DNA of 64,000 bases from Methylobacillus flagellatus (GCF_005502435.1 NZ_SCOU01000001.1:868001-932000); one strand, 5' to 3'; shown: positions 37,821 to 46,988, counted from the first letter of the stretch. Notes: generated by a model not told the origin, from the sequence alone. Program-made: numbers and translations.

Positions 37821-39729
37821 TCTGGAACTTGGTCAGGTTTCTGGCCAACTACCGGGTGGTGCATCCAGCCAGTTCGCCGACTTGTCTGCGTTCACGCCCG
37901 AGGCTTTGCTGGGCGCGCTGCCTGGCGAACATCCGCGTATGGCGACCGGTCTGGGAGTCGGTCGTGCTGCCAGTGAATCCGGGCAACTCGATATCGGCAC
38001 GCTGTCCGGCTTGCTGAACGAGCTGTATGCGGAAGGCTTTCCGGTCGGTTCGCCACTGGCGAAAACTGGTGGCATCCCGTCCACGGCTTCGCATAGCGAT
38101 GCTACCGACCCAAGCCAGCTCACCCATCCACATGCGATCACACCGCTAGCTACTGCACCGATAAGCACCTCGCAGCAGACGCCAACCTTATCGTCGGTAC
38201 CGCTGGCCGTGCATGATGCGCCCGGCTTAAGTGCCAAGGCACCGCCGTCAGCAGGCTCGAACTCGCCGCCTCTGCCAGCACAACCGGATTGGCTGCAACC
38301 TAGCGGTCTGGTACTAGACATCGGCAATATCGACGCTTTGCTGAGCTTTGGCAGCGTACCGCAGCAAGGCGAACTGCAATCCTTGTTGTCAGGGGCTACT
38401 CCTGTACCTGCAACACCGGCATCTGCAAGGCCTGCCGCCGTGCCTAGCAATAGTGGCTACTACTTTCTGAACCCGACGTCCACGCCGGATCTGGACACTT
38501 CCGCCCACCCAGCATTCGACGTGCATCAGGTGCGCCGTGACTTCCCTATCCTGCAGGAGCAGATCAACGGCAAGCAATTGATCTGGTTCGACAACGCGGC
38601 CACCACGCACAAGCCGCAAGTAGTGATCGACCGTATCGCCTACTTCTACGCGCATGAGAACTCCAACATCCACCGCGCTGCGCACACACTGGCTGCGCGA
38701 GCCACGGATGCTTACGAGGATGCACGTGAAACGGTACGTCGTTTTCTGAATGCACCGTCGGTCGACAACATCGTGTTCGTACGCGGCACCACGGAAGCCA
38801 TCAATCTGGTGGCCAAAACCTGGGGCAAAAAGCATCTGGGCCAGGGTGACGAGATCGTCATCAGCCACCTGGAACACCACGCCAACATCGTGCCCTGGCA
38901 GCAGCTGTGCCAGGAAACCGGTGCCAGGCTCAAAGTGATCCCGGTGGATGACAGCGGTCAGATACTGCTGGATGAATACCAAAAGCTGCTCACCAGCAAG
39001 GTCAAACTGGTGTCGTTCACGCAGGTTTCCAATGCGCTGGGCACTGTGACGCCTGCTGCCGAGATGATCAAGATGGCGCATCGTGCTGGCGCACGTGTGC
39101 TGCTGGACGGCGCGCAGTCGGTGTCGCACATGCAAGTGGATCTGCAGGCGCTGGACGCGGATTTCTTCGTGTTCTCCGGCCACAAGATCTTTGGCCCGAC
39201 CGGCATAGGTGCGCTGTACGGCAAGAAAGAAGTACTGGACGATATGCCGGCCTGGCAAGGCGGTGGCAACATGATCCAGGACGTCACCTTCGACAAGACG
39301 GTCTATCATCAAGCACCCGCCAAGTTCGAAGCCGGTACTGGCAACATCGCCGATGCAGTGGGTTTGGGTGCAGCGCTGAAGTACGTTGAGCGGGTGGGCA
39401 TCCACAACATTGCACGTTACGAGCACGAACTGCTGGTATACGCGACGCATCTGCTGACCCAGGTGCCCGGCCTCGCGCTGTACGGCACCGCCAAGGAAAA
39501 GGCCAGCGTGCTGTCCTTCAATCTGGTGGGCTACAAGAGCGAAGAAGTCGGTGCCGCACTCAACAACGAAGGCATCGCGGTGCGCTCTGGCCACCACTGC
39601 GCGCAGCCCATACTGCGCCGCTTTGGTCAGGAAACCACGGTACGTCCGTCACTGGCGTTCTACAACACCTACGCCGAGATCGATGTGCTATATCAGGCGC
39701 TACGCAGGCTCGCAGCGGCAAGACCTTAA
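37807..39729 (+). CDS. Encapsulin cargo cysteine desulfurase (SufS-like) with long N-terminal targeting domain
   Basis: 640 residues. From about 236 onward it is a complete SufS-type PLP desulfurase: WFDNAATTHKP, PLP lysine Lys460 (FSGHKIFGPTG) and catalytic Cys598 (RSGHHCAQPILRRFG). Residues 1-235 are Ala/Pro/Ser/Gly-rich and probably disordered, as in family 2A encapsulin cargo. They hold three hydrophobic motifs: DLSAFTPEALLGALPGE (25-41), LDIGTLSGLLNELYAEG (61-77) and LDIGNIDALLSFGS (170-183). It releases sulfur from cysteine within the shell. It begins 14 bases inside the encapsulin gene. Confidence 0.93.
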   Translation: MTTSNLELGQVSGQLPGGASSQFADLSAFTPEALLGALPGEHPRMATGLGVGRAASESGQLDIGTLSGLLNELYAEGFPVGSPLAKTGGIPSTASHSDATDPSQLTHPHAITPLATAPISTSQQTPTLSSVPLAVHDAPGLSAKAPPSAGSNSPPLPAQPDWLQPSGLVLDIGNIDALLSFGSVPQQGELQSLLSGATPVPATPASARPAAVPSNSGYYFLNPTSTPDLDTSAHPAFDVHQVRRDFPILQEQINGKQLIWFDNAATTHKPQVVIDRIAYFYAHENSNIHRAAHTLAARATDAYEDARETVRRFLNAPSVDNIVFVRGTTEAINLVAKTWGKKHLGQGDEIVISHLEHHANIVPWQQLCQETGARLKVIPVDDSGQILLDEYQKLLTSKVKLVSFTQVSNALGTVTPAAEMIKMAHRAGARVLLDGAQSVSHMQVDLQALDADFFVFSGHKIFGPTGIGALYGKKEVLDDMPAWQGGGNMIQDVTFDKTVYHQAPAKFEAGTGNIADAVGLGAALKYVERVGIHNIARYEHELLVYATHLLTQVPGLALYGTAKEKASVLSFNLVGYKSEEVGAALNNEGIAVRSGHHCAQPILRRFGQETTVRPSLAFYNTYAEIDVLYQALRRLAAARP

Positions 39730-39756
39730 TCGTTTAAACAAAGGCTGGCCGTCATT

Positions 39757-39794
39757 AAAACGCCGTCTGTCTCGATGAGATGGACGGCGTTTTT
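39757..39794 (+). terminator. Terminator of the encapsulin operon
   Basis: AAAACGCCGTC pairs with GACGGCGTTTTT, with an inner TCTC/GAGA pairing, 28 bp after the desulfurase stop. The T run on the right and A run on the left allow bidirectional use with the convergent peroxiredoxin gene. Confidence 0.85.
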
Positions 39795-39907
39795 GTATTC
39801 AGGCCTATCAGGGCATGAGAACGCATTACCCGCGTATAGATAATGTCATTGCGGTACAGCGCAGTGAACCGTGGAACCCTATCCCGGCATCACGGGCAGC
39901 TCAGTTG

Positions 39908-39936
39908 CCTGGATTCCGGCCTGCGCCGGAATGACG
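39908..39936 (+). repeat. Dispersed palindromic repeat
   Basis: CCTGGATTCCGGCC followed by TGCGCCGGAATGACG, the same family as the copies at 14371 and 14696, with CCGG in place of CCCG in the stem. It lies between the convergent encapsulin operon and peroxiredoxin gene. Confidence 0.8.
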
Positions 39937-39989
39937 ACCCTGCTAATCTCCGGTGATTCAAGCACCGGAGATTCAGACGGTGCAGCCTC

Positions 39990-40646
39990 TCAGCCGACCG
40001 GCAGGGGTTTCTTGCTGAAGTACCAATCCACGGTTTCATAGCCTTCGCTGCTGCGTGCTTCCGCCGCTGCCTGGGTAGCCGGTGCCGGGACAATGACCTT
40101 GTCACCGGGCTGCCAGCCTTCAGGCGTGGCCACCTTGTGCTGGTCGGTGGTCTGCAGGGCAATCACCAGGCGCAGGATCTCTTCTATGGAACGGCCTGTG
40201 GTCAGCGGGTAATAGACAAACGCACGGATCAAGCCCTTATCGTCGATGACGAACACGGCACGCACGGTGGCAGTCTGCGATTCACCGGGGTGGATCAGAC
40301 CGAACCTGGCGGCCACATGACCGGCGCGGTCGTCGATGACCGGGAACGGGATGTGCACGCCAAAGTTCTGCTTGATGTTGGCTATCCAGGCCAGGTGACT
40401 GGAATTGCTGTCTTCGGAAACGCCGATCAGCTGCACGTTACGCGCACTGAACGCATCTGCATGCCTGGCGAAACCGATGAATTCGGTGGTGCACACGGGC
40501 GTAAAATCAGCCGGGTGCGCGAACAGGACCACCCATTTGCCGCGGTAGTCGGACAACTTGAGCGGGCCGTGTGTGGAGTTTGCTTCGAAATCCGGCGCCA
40601 CTTCATTGATACGTGGGATGGGATAAGGGCTTGCCTGATCGGTCAT
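39990..40646 (-). CDS. lsfA: 1-Cys peroxiredoxin (Prx6 / LsfA-like)
   Basis: 218 residues of the Prx6 class with the peroxidatic Cys52 in PADFTPVCTTEF and conserved Arg in TVRAVFVIDDKG. The C-terminal extension (YETVDWYFSKKPLP) fits Prx6. It reduces peroxides using a single active cysteine. The Pseudomonas homologue LsfA is induced by sulfate starvation, which fits the promoter similarity with cysTWA here and the neighbouring sulfur-storage operon; the name is by family resemblance. Confidence 0.87.
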   Translation of the reverse strand: MTDQASPYPIPRINEVAPDFEANSTHGPLKLSDYRGKWVVLFAHPADFTPVCTTEFIGFARHADAFSARNVQLIGVSEDSNSSHLAWIANIKQNFGVHIPFPVIDDRAGHVAARFGLIHPGESQTATVRAVFVIDDKGLIRAFVYYPLTTGRSIEEILRLVIALQTTDQHKVATPEGWQPGDKVIVPAPATQAAAEARSSEGYETVDWYFSKKPLPVG

Positions 40647-40755
40647 GCTGGGATTCTCCGGTTGAAGGCCTTGTGGTTGGCAAGGCTACGATGCGTCATT
40701 GGCTGTGTCTGTACGGCTGTATCTGAGCAGAGCAGCACACAGCGAATCAAGCCTC

Positions 40756-40792
40756 AATGTAGCAAAGCGACCGCCTCGAACAAAAGAATATG
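40756..40792 (-). promoter_or_regulatory. Candidate promoter of the peroxiredoxin gene
   Basis: On the minus strand CATATTCTTTTG (40781-40792) lies 19 bp before TACATT (40756-40761), echoing TATATTCTTTTAC before cysP and CTTTTTG-N18-TACATT before cysT. It would leave a roughly 100-nt leader before the ATG at 40646. Confidence 0.45.
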
Positions 40793-40817
40793 AATCTATA
40801 TCTTTATAACTTCTGGT

Positions 40818-41027
40818 TTATTCCGGTCGCGCCTGTAACACAGCAGGGTAGCCAGCACGTTCCAGTCGTTGCTGCACCTCCTCCACACTGAGGCTGGCCT
40901 CGACATGGATCAGTTTGCCCGCTAGGTCTGCCTCTACCCTGGCCGTGGCATCTGCCTGCTGCAGTACGCGCGTGATGGCGTTCACACAGCCCATGCAGCT
41001 GATCTTGTCGACTTTATAGGTAGTCAT
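40818..41027 (-). CDS. copZ: Copper chaperone, HMA domain (CopZ-like)
   Basis: 69 residues from the ATG at 41027, which has an AAGGA ribosome binding site 7 nt upstream. A single heavy-metal-associated domain with the Cu(I) motif SCMGCV. It delivers copper to CopA, encoded divergently. A CueR-type box lies in the shared intergenic region. Confidence 0.9.
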   Translation of the reverse strand: MTTYKVDKISCMGCVNAITRVLQQADATARVEADLAGKLIHVEASLSVEEVQQRLERAGYPAVLQARPE

Positions 41028-41073
41028 GTTGATTCCTTTCAAAACATACTTGATTCTTGAAGTGACAGCCTGG

Positions 41074-41094
41074 AGCTTACCATCATGGCAAGGT
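41074..41094 (-). promoter_or_regulatory. CueR operator for copZ
   Basis: The minus strand reads ACCTTGCCATGATGGTAAGC plus T, a MerR-family copper box with a TTGACC -35 overlapping its left edge, facing copZ. It closely resembles the box at 41125-41145 that faces copA. Confidence 0.75.
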
Positions 41095-41124
41095 CAAGCA
41101 TGGCACACTGCAAATCAACGCTTG

Positions 41125-41145
41125 ACCTTGCCATAATGGGAAAGT
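41125..41145 (+). promoter_or_regulatory. CueR operator for copA
   Basis: ACCTTGCCATAATGGGAAAG plus T overlaps the -35 TTGACC (41122-41127) and fits the long-spacer promoter that MerR-family activators distort. cueR itself follows copA. Confidence 0.8.
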
Positions 41146-41196
41146 TGAGCATAGGAAACTTGAGCAACTTCAGCATGACGACCTCAGGAACACACC

Positions 41197-43377
41197 ATGA
41201 AACCTAACCAAACCAGCCTGGAACTCGCCATCAGCGGCATGAGCTGCGCGAGTTGCGTGGCACGCGTAGAACAAGCCTTGCAACAGGCGCCCGGCGTAGT
41301 CAGTGCCAGTGTGAACCTCGCCACCGAACGCGCACATGTGACGCTGCAAGCAGGCACGCATAACGCCACAAGCGTGCTGCAGGCGGTGGCCGATGCAGGT
41401 TATGACGCCACCCTGCTCAAGGAAGACACGCCACTCCCCGCCACATCCGGCAGCCAGCCCGGCAGCAAGGTGCTGTTGGCCGGGCTGCTCACCCTGCCCT
41501 TGCTGGTGCCCATGTTGCTGAATGCGGTCGGCATGCACTGGATGCTGGCCGGGCACTGGCAGTGGCTGCTGGCAACGCCCGTGCAATTCTGGCTGGGCGC
41601 ACGTTTCTACCGCGCGGGCTGGAATGCCGTGCGTCATGGCGCCGGCAATATGGACCTGCTGGTCGCCATCGGCACCAGCGCGGCCTATGCGCTTTCTTTG
41701 TACCTGTGGTGGCAAGGCAGCGAACATCTCTATTTCGAGGCCTCCAGTGCCGTGATCAGCCTGGTGTTGCTGGGTAAATGGCTGGAAAGCCGCGCCAAAC
41801 GCCAGACCACAGAGGCCATCCGCGCCCTGCAGGCACTGCGGCCCGATACGGTACGACTGTGGCGTGATGGCCTGGAAGCCGAGCTAGCGCTCAACGCCGT
41901 GCAACTGCAGGACATCGTCATCGTCAAGCCGGGCGAGCGCATCCCGGTGGATGGCGAGATCATCGAAGGCCACAGCCATGTGGACGAAGCGCTGATCACG
42001 GGCGAGAGCACGCCCGTCAACAAGCAAGCCGGGCAACGCGTGACGGGTGGTGCGATCAACCTCGATGGGCGGCTGCTGGTGCGCACGCTGGCAGTCGGCA
42101 GCGACACCACGCTGTCGCGCATCATCCGGCTGGTAGAGCAGGCCCAGATCGCCAAACCCGAGATCCAGCGCCTGGTGGACCAGGTGAGTGCGGTGTTCGT
42201 ACCAGCCGTGCTGGTCATCGCGCTGCTCACGCTGCTAGGCTGGTTGGTGCTGACCGGTGACTGGGAGCAGGCCATTTTGAGCGCCGTGGCGGTGCTGGTG
42301 ATCGCCTGCCCGTGTGCACTGGGGCTGGCCACCCCCACCGCCATCATGGTGGGGACCGGCCTGGCAGCGCGTCACGGCATCCTCATCAAGGACGCCAATG
42401 CGCTGGAACTGGCGCACCGCATACAGCGCGTGGTGTTCGACAAGACCGGCACACTCACCATCGGCAAACCAAGCCTGCTGCACATCATCGCCGTGGATGG
42501 CGATCAGCGCCAACTGCTGCAACAGGCGCTGGCTGTGGAGCATGGCAGTCTGCATCCTCTGGCACGCGCCGTACGCGAGCATGCGGCCGCGCAGCAAGTG
42601 CAGGCGGCGAGTGCAGAGGACATGCACGACTTGGCCGGGCTGGGCAGCGTAGGCACGGTGGATGGCTTGCGCATCCATGTAGGCAACGCTCGCTGGATGC
42701 GCGCGCTGAACATCCCGATGGCGGCATTACAAACGGCAGCAGATGCCCAGGCGGGCCACTCGCTGGCCTGGGTAGGCACCACCACCCCGCCGCGCCTGCT
42801 CGGCCTGCTGGTGTTCGGTGATGCACTGAAGCCAGGCGTGCAGCAGGCGATCGCGCACCTGCACAGCCTGGGCATACACAGCGTATTGCTCACTGGCGAC
42901 AACGCCAGCAGTGCCGCTCAGGTAGTAAACCAGACGGGCATCAGCCAGGTGCTGGCAGAACAGTCGCCGGAGACCAAGGCTGAGGCGATCACGGCACTCA
43001 AGCAGGATGGCAGCATCGTAGCCATGGTGGGTGACGGCATCAACGACGCACCGGCACTGGCGCTGGCAGACGTGAGCTTTGCCATGTCCAGCGGCACCGA
43101 TGTGGCCATGCACACCGCCGACATCACGCTGATGCGCGCTGACCCGGCACTGGTGGCAGACGCCATCGACCTGTCACGGCGCACCTACCGCAAGATCAAG
43201 CAGAACCTGTTCTGGGCCTTCATCTACAACCTGGCGGGGATCCCGCTAGCGGCGTTCGGGCTGTTGAGCCCCATGGTGGCGGGCACGGCGATGGCGCTTA
43301 GCTCGGTGAGCGTGGTACTCAACACGCTGACGCTGCGGCGCTGGAAAGCCGCCAGCACGACACGGGAGGTCCCATGA
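41197..43377 (+). CDS. copA: Cu(I)-exporting P-type ATPase CopA
   Basis: 726 residues. One N-terminal HMA domain with GMSCASC (Cys17, Cys20), eight membrane helices with the Cu-transport motif Cys371-Pro-Cys ([14 protein letters not shown]), TGES actuator motif, phosphorylated Asp415 (FDKTGTLT) and [10 protein letters not shown] hinge. It pumps cytosolic copper out. Its last bases overlap cueR (ATGA), so the regulator is translationally coupled. Confidence 0.96.
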   Translation: MKPNQTSLELAISGMSCASCVARVEQALQQAPGVVSASVNLATERAHVTLQAGTHNATSVLQAVADAGYDATLLKEDTPLPATSGSQPGSKVLLAGLLTLPLLVPMLLNAVGMHWMLAGHWQWLLATPVQFWLGARFYRAGWNAVRHGAGNMDLLVAIGTSAAYALSLYLWWQGSEHLYFEASSAVISLVLLGKWLESRAKRQTTEAIRALQALRPDTVRLWRDGLEAELALNAVQLQDIVIVKPGERIPVDGEIIEGHSHVDEALITGESTPVNKQAGQRVTGGAINLDGRLLVRTLAVGSDTTLSRIIRLVEQAQIAKPEIQRLVDQVSAVFVPAVLVIALLTLLGWLVLTGDWEQAILSAVAVLVIACPCALGLATPTAIMVGTGLAARHGILIKDANALELAHRIQRVVFDKTGTLTIGKPSLLHIIAVDGDQRQLLQQALAVEHGSLHPLARAVREHAAAQQVQAASAEDMHDLAGLGSVGTVDGLRIHVGNARWMRALNIPMAALQTAADAQAGHSLAWVGTTTPPRLLGLLVFGDALKPGVQQAIAHLHSLGIHSVLLTGDNASSAAQVVNQTGISQVLAEQSPETKAEAITALKQDGSIVAMVGDGINDAPALALADVSFAMSSGTDVAMHTADITLMRADPALVADAIDLSRRTYRKIKQNLFWAFIYNLAGIPLAAFGLLSPMVAGTAMALSSVSVVLNTLTLRRWKAASTTREVP

Positions 43378-43820
43378 GTGCTGATGCGACGGATGCCAGA
43401 TCGATAGATGCCAGATCGATGTATACCAGACTGATGAATATAGGCGAGGCGGCGCAAGCCAGCGGCATCTCGGCCAAGATGATCCGCCATTACGAGCAGA
43501 TCGGCCTGATGCCCAAGGTGGCCCGCACTTTTTCCGGCTACCGTTTGTACAATCAGAACGACTTGCACCTGCTGTGCTTTATCCGCCATGCGCGTGACCT
43601 GGGCTTTTCCACCGTGCAGATCGGCAAGCTGCTGGAGCTATGGCATAACCAGCAACGCCCGAGTAGTGAAGTGAAAGCGATGGTCAGTGAACATGTGAGG
43701 ACGCTGAAACAGAAGATCGCCGAGCTGGAGGCGATGCAGGCGGAATTGCAACGGCTGGTGGATGGTTGCCATGGCGATCAGCGGCCAGATTGCCCCATTC
43801 TGGACAGGCTGGCCAACTGA
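43374..43820 (+). CDS. cueR: CueR-type copper-responsive MerR regulator
   Basis: 148 residues. MerR helix-turn-helix ([26 protein letters not shown]), dimerisation helix, and the CueR metal loop C-x7-C in [22 protein letters not shown] ribosome binding site 4 nt before the ATG at 43374 supports the longer start, which adds 20 residues ahead of the usual MNIG. Those residues include a 15-bp tandem duplication (GATGCCAGATCGAT at 43392 and 43407) coding [10 protein letters not shown]. Confidence 0.92.
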   Translation: MSADATDARSIDARSMYTRLMNIGEAAQASGISAKMIRHYEQIGLMPKVARTFSGYRLYNQNDLHLLCFIRHARDLGFSTVQIGKLLELWHNQQRPSSEVKAMVSEHVRTLKQKIAELEAMQAELQRLVDGCHGDQRPDCPILDRLAN

Positions 43821-43874
43821 GCATGGTCTAAGCCGTGGCAGGCTGGGCTGCTACGGTCCTTGTTAAGCTATCTG

Positions 43875-44093
43875 TCAGCCTATCTTGGCGATCGAGACTT
43901 CAGTGGATTTCACCAGGGCCAGCACTTCGGTGCCCACCTGCAGCCCCAGTTCGTTGATGGAGCGCGTGGTGATCACGGAAGTTACCGTGCCCAGCGCGGT
44001 CTCCACGTCCACTTCGGAGACGACCGGGCCGATGACGATCTCCTTGATACGGCCACGGAACTGATTACGTACATTGATTGCATGGATTGCCAT
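43875..44093 (-). CDS. mop: Molbindin (Mop/TOBE-domain oxyanion-binding protein)
   Basis: 72 residues from the ATG at 44093 (AGGAG ribosome binding site 8 nt upstream). A single Mop domain: NQFRGRIKEIVIGPVVSEVDVE, then VTSVITTRSINELGLQVGTEVLALVKSTEV. Mop proteins assemble as hexamers that bind molybdate or tungstate. It is the last gene of a sulfate-uptake operon, 19 bp after the DUF2325 gene, which suggests a role in telling molybdate from sulfate or buffering it. Confidence 0.88.
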   Translation of the reverse strand: MAIHAINVRNQFRGRIKEIVIGPVVSEVDVETALGTVTSVITTRSINELGLQVGTEVLALVKSTEVSIAKIG

Positions 44094-44112
44094 GAGAGAA
44101 CTCCTGTCCAGA

Positions 44113-44457
44113 TTAAATTGAAGCAAAGATGCTGCGCATACGGATTAGGCAGCGACAGGCCACCTCCATGGCCGCAGCACCTGAGGCCTTCAACTGGGTA
44201 CGCAGGCGAGCACTGCCGTTGCGCGTATACACGACACGCAGCTTGCGCTTGCTGACATCCTGCTTGATCTTGTGCATGAAGTTATGACTGAGCCAGTCGG
44301 TGACCATCACCACCAGTTCGGTGTCATGCGGGATGACGCGCTTGGCGTCGCCCACTTTGCGGCCGGTCCAGTGATGCACCTGCTGGATGCCCTGCTGTTG
44401 CAACACCTGGCGTATGCTGCCGATCTGATCGCCGCCGATCACAAGTGCGCTGCTCAT
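44113..44457 (-). CDS. DUF2325 domain protein
   Basis: 114 residues from the ATG at 44457, with an AGGAG-type ribosome binding site (chosen over a start at 44502). A Rossmann-like DUF2325 domain: ALVIGGDQIGSIRQVLQQQG, then VIPHDTELVVMVTDWLSHNFMHKIKQDVSKRKLRVVYTR. Function is unknown. It lies between sbp and the molbindin gene, in an apparent operon. Confidence 0.78.
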   Translation of the reverse strand: MSSALVIGGDQIGSIRQVLQQQGIQQVHHWTGRKVGDAKRVIPHDTELVVMVTDWLSHNFMHKIKQDVSKRKLRVVYTRNGSARLRTQLKASGAAAMEVACRCLIRMRSIFASI

Positions 44458-44541
44458 CCTGCTCTCCTCGGTTGATTGAGTGGATGCACAGGCGGGGACC
44501 ACCCCCGCCTATGCCATCACACCTTGTTACTCGGCAAACCC

Positions 44542-45543
44542 TTACTTACCGTAGATCTGATCGAACACGCCACCGTCGTTGAAGTGGGTCTTCTGGGCTT
44601 TTTGCCAGCCGCCGAACACCTCATCGATGGTGATCAGGTTGAGCTTGGGGAACTGCTTCTCGTACTTGGCAGCAGCACTTGCCAACGTAGGACGGTAGTA
44701 GTGCTTACCTGCGATGTCCTGACCTTCTTCAGAATACAGATAGTCCAGATAGGCTTGCGCCACGACACGGGTCTTGCGCTTGTCCACCACCTTGTCGACG
44801 ATGGTCACCGGCGGTTCAGCCAGGATGGACAAGGAAGGCACCACGATCTCGAACTTCTCGGGGCCCAGTTCCTTCAACGCCAGGAAGGCTTCGTTCTCCC
44901 AGGAAATGGCCACATCACCGATACCACGTTCCACGAAGGTGGTGGTGGAACCACGCGCACCAGAGTCCAGCACCGGCACGTTCTTGTAGATCTTGGCGAC
45001 GAACTCCTTGGCCTTGTCTTCGCTGCCGTACTTCTTCAGGGCATAGGCCCAGGCGGCCAGGTAATTCCAGCGTGCACCGCCCGAGGTTTTGGGATTAGGC
45101 GTGATCACGGAAACGCCAGGTCTGGCCAGATCGTCCCAGTCCTTGATGCCTTTGGGATTGCCCTTGCGCACCAGCAGCACGATGGTGGAGGTGTAGGGCG
45201 AGCTGTTGTTGCCCAGACGCTTCTGCCAATCTTTGGGGATCAGACGTGCTTTTTCATGGATGGCGTCGATGTCATAAGCCAGCGCCAGCGTCACCACGTC
45301 GGCTTCCAGGCCGTCGATGACGGCACGGGCCTGCTTGCCCGCACCCCCGTGCGACTGCTTGATGGTGACCTTGTCGCCCGTCTTGGTCTGCCAGTATTTG
45401 GAGAAGGCCGCGTTGTAATCCTGATACAGCTCGCGGGTCGGGTCATACGACACGTTAAGCAGGGTGACTTCTGCCGCGTGCACGCTGGCCGACAGCAGCA
45501 GCGCTGCCAGCAGACCGGTGAATGTCAAAATCGGTGATTTCAT
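44542..45543 (-). CDS. sbp: Sulfate-binding periplasmic protein Sbp
   Basis: 333 residues with a signal peptide (cleavage after VHA, residue 23). The sulfate-pocket motifs are all of Sbp type: [16 protein letters not shown] (87-94), [13 protein letters not shown] (Ser154-Gly155-Gly156) and ISWENEA (Trp215). It feeds sulfate to CysTWA encoded 17 kb away. It is 44 bp downstream of the porin gene. Confidence 0.95.
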   Translation of the reverse strand: MKSPILTFTGLLAALLLSASVHAAEVTLLNVSYDPTRELYQDYNAAFSKYWQTKTGDKVTIKQSHGGAGKQARAVIDGLEADVVTLALAYDIDAIHEKARLIPKDWQKRLGNNSSPYTSTIVLLVRKGNPKGIKDWDDLARPGVSVITPNPKTSGGARWNYLAAWAYALKKYGSEDKAKEFVAKIYKNVPVLDSGARGSTTTFVERGIGDVAISWENEAFLALKELGPEKFEIVVPSLSILAEPPVTIVDKVVDKRKTRVVAQAYLDYLYSEEGQDIAGKHYYRPTLASAAAKYEKQFPKLNLITIDEVFGGWQKAQKTHFNDGGVFDQIYGK

Positions 45544-45587
45544 GATGTTCCTTTTTCTTTCTCTTTAATGTCCAGAATCAAGCAAAA

Positions 45588-46988
45588 CTAGAATGCGACC
45601 TGCAGGCGTGTGAACAGGACCTTTTCGTCTTCCAGGTCTTGCACACCGGCAACGCCACTGTCAAAGCTGGTCTGCTCGTAGGTGGTTTGCACCTTGAGGT
45701 TCTTGTTGAGGTACCAGTTCACCCCCAAGCCCCAGGAAGAGGCTTTTTCCGTGGTGGAGGTGGCGCTGGCATAGCGCGTCGCGGCCGGGCCTTCGAACAC
45801 CTTGTCATCCACATTCAGCTGGTGGTAACGCACTGCCAGCTCCCATGCACCCCAAGTGCCTGCGTTCAGGTCGAAATCGCGCTTGGGCGTGATGCCACGG
45901 AAACTGTTGTTTTCACCGGTGAGCACCCACGATGCGGCGATCTGCCAGGCATCGTTGCTGATCTTGTCGCTGTTGGCGCCGCGCACCACATCGGTGTCGC
46001 TCTTGATGTATTCGGTGATCAGGCCGAACGGACCGTTGTAGTAGTAGGCTTGCGGCGAGAAGCGCGTCTTGTCGCCGTCAGTCAGCGTAGCGCCGTTATA
46101 AGCAAAGATGGTGCGCTGACCCGGTGTACGGTAGCTATCACCCACCGCCTGGTCGCTGCCATTGGCACGGGTGGCCGCCAGACCGAAGCCCAGTCCTTCC
46201 AGCACGCTGTCTTCTCCCTTGAACGGCGTGGCGAACACGCGCACCGCGATCTCTTTACCGTCGGCATTGGCGACGTTGTCGCGGTTAGTGCCGTTGCTCT
46301 GGCCGTCGAACTGACCGTCGAACACGCCGACGGCATAGTTGAGCTTGTCGTTCAGCACATTGCCGTGGATCTGCAGACCCACATCGCGGTTAGGGGCGAT
46401 GGAGTCGGACACATAGGAGCGCTCGACAAAGCGCAGGTCGCCGCCGCTCTGGATGCGCTCCAGGCTGACCGGCACCTTGAATTTACCGGCTTGCACCTGG
46501 AACCAGGGCTGGATACGTGCGTTGATGAACGCATCCTGCACCACCGCCGCAGAGGGTGCGAAATCGGTGTTGATATCAAAATCAAAGATGTTGAAGAAAG
46601 TGCCCTGGATACGCGGACGCACACGGCGCAAGGTGTATTCGTTGTTGATATCAGGATTGTCGTCGCTGAAATAGTTGCGCGAATCCGCTTGAAGCAGGCC
46701 GCGCAGCTTGATGGAGTTCTTCTTGTCTGCGGATTCGACACTGAAGCCGCTACTGCCAGCCTTGATCACCGGTGCGGCTTTGCGGTCTGCTTCGGCCTTT
46801 TCTTCGGAGAGTTCAGCCTTGCGGTCCAGCACACGGATCTTCTGATCCAGCTCTTGCACCAGCGCGCGCAGCTTTTCCAGCTCGTCCGAATCATTGGCCA
46901 ATGCCGCGCCGGAAGAAAGCAGCGCAGCGCCGCCAACCAGGCTGGCTAGCACCACGCGATGTAGATAGTTCTTTTTAAAATTCATCAT
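45588..46988 (-). CDS. Outer-membrane porin, OprP/OprO (anion-selective) type
   Basis: 466 residues with a signal peptide (cleavage near ALA-N, residue 32), a short coiled-coil (SDELEKLRALVQELDQKIRVLDRKAEL, about 34-65) and a beta-barrel of the phosphate-selective porin O/P family ending in the terminal aromatic FTRLQVAF. The coiled coil may trimerise the N-terminus. Its position in an operon with sbp suggests sulfate or other sulfur oxyanions as the permeant; that is inference. Confidence 0.88.
   Translation of the reverse strand: MMNFKKNYLHRVVLASLVGGAALLSSGAALANDSDELEKLRALVQELDQKIRVLDRKAELSEEKAEADRKAAPVIKAGSSGFSVESADKKNSIKLRGLLQADSRNYFSDDNPDINNEYTLRRVRPRIQGTFFNIFDFDINTDFAPSAAVVQDAFINARIQPWFQVQAGKFKVPVSLERIQSGGDLRFVERSYVSDSIAPNRDVGLQIHGNVLNDKLNYAVGVFDGQFDGQSNGTNRDNVANADGKEIAVRVFATPFKGEDSVLEGLGFGLAATRANGSDQAVGDSYRTPGQRTIFAYNGATLTDGDKTRFSPQAYYYNGPFGLITEYIKSDTDVVRGANSDKISNDAWQIAASWVLTGENNSFRGITPKRDFDLNAGTWGAWELAVRYHQLNVDDKVFEGPAATRYASATSTTEKASSWGLGVNWYLNKNLKVQTTYEQTSFDSGVAGVQDLEDEKVLFTRLQVAF

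Noticed and set aside
45639-46949. Long plus-strand open frame (436 codons) over the porin gene.
   Set aside because: Antisense shadow; the minus-strand product has a signal peptide and porin barrel ending in Phe.
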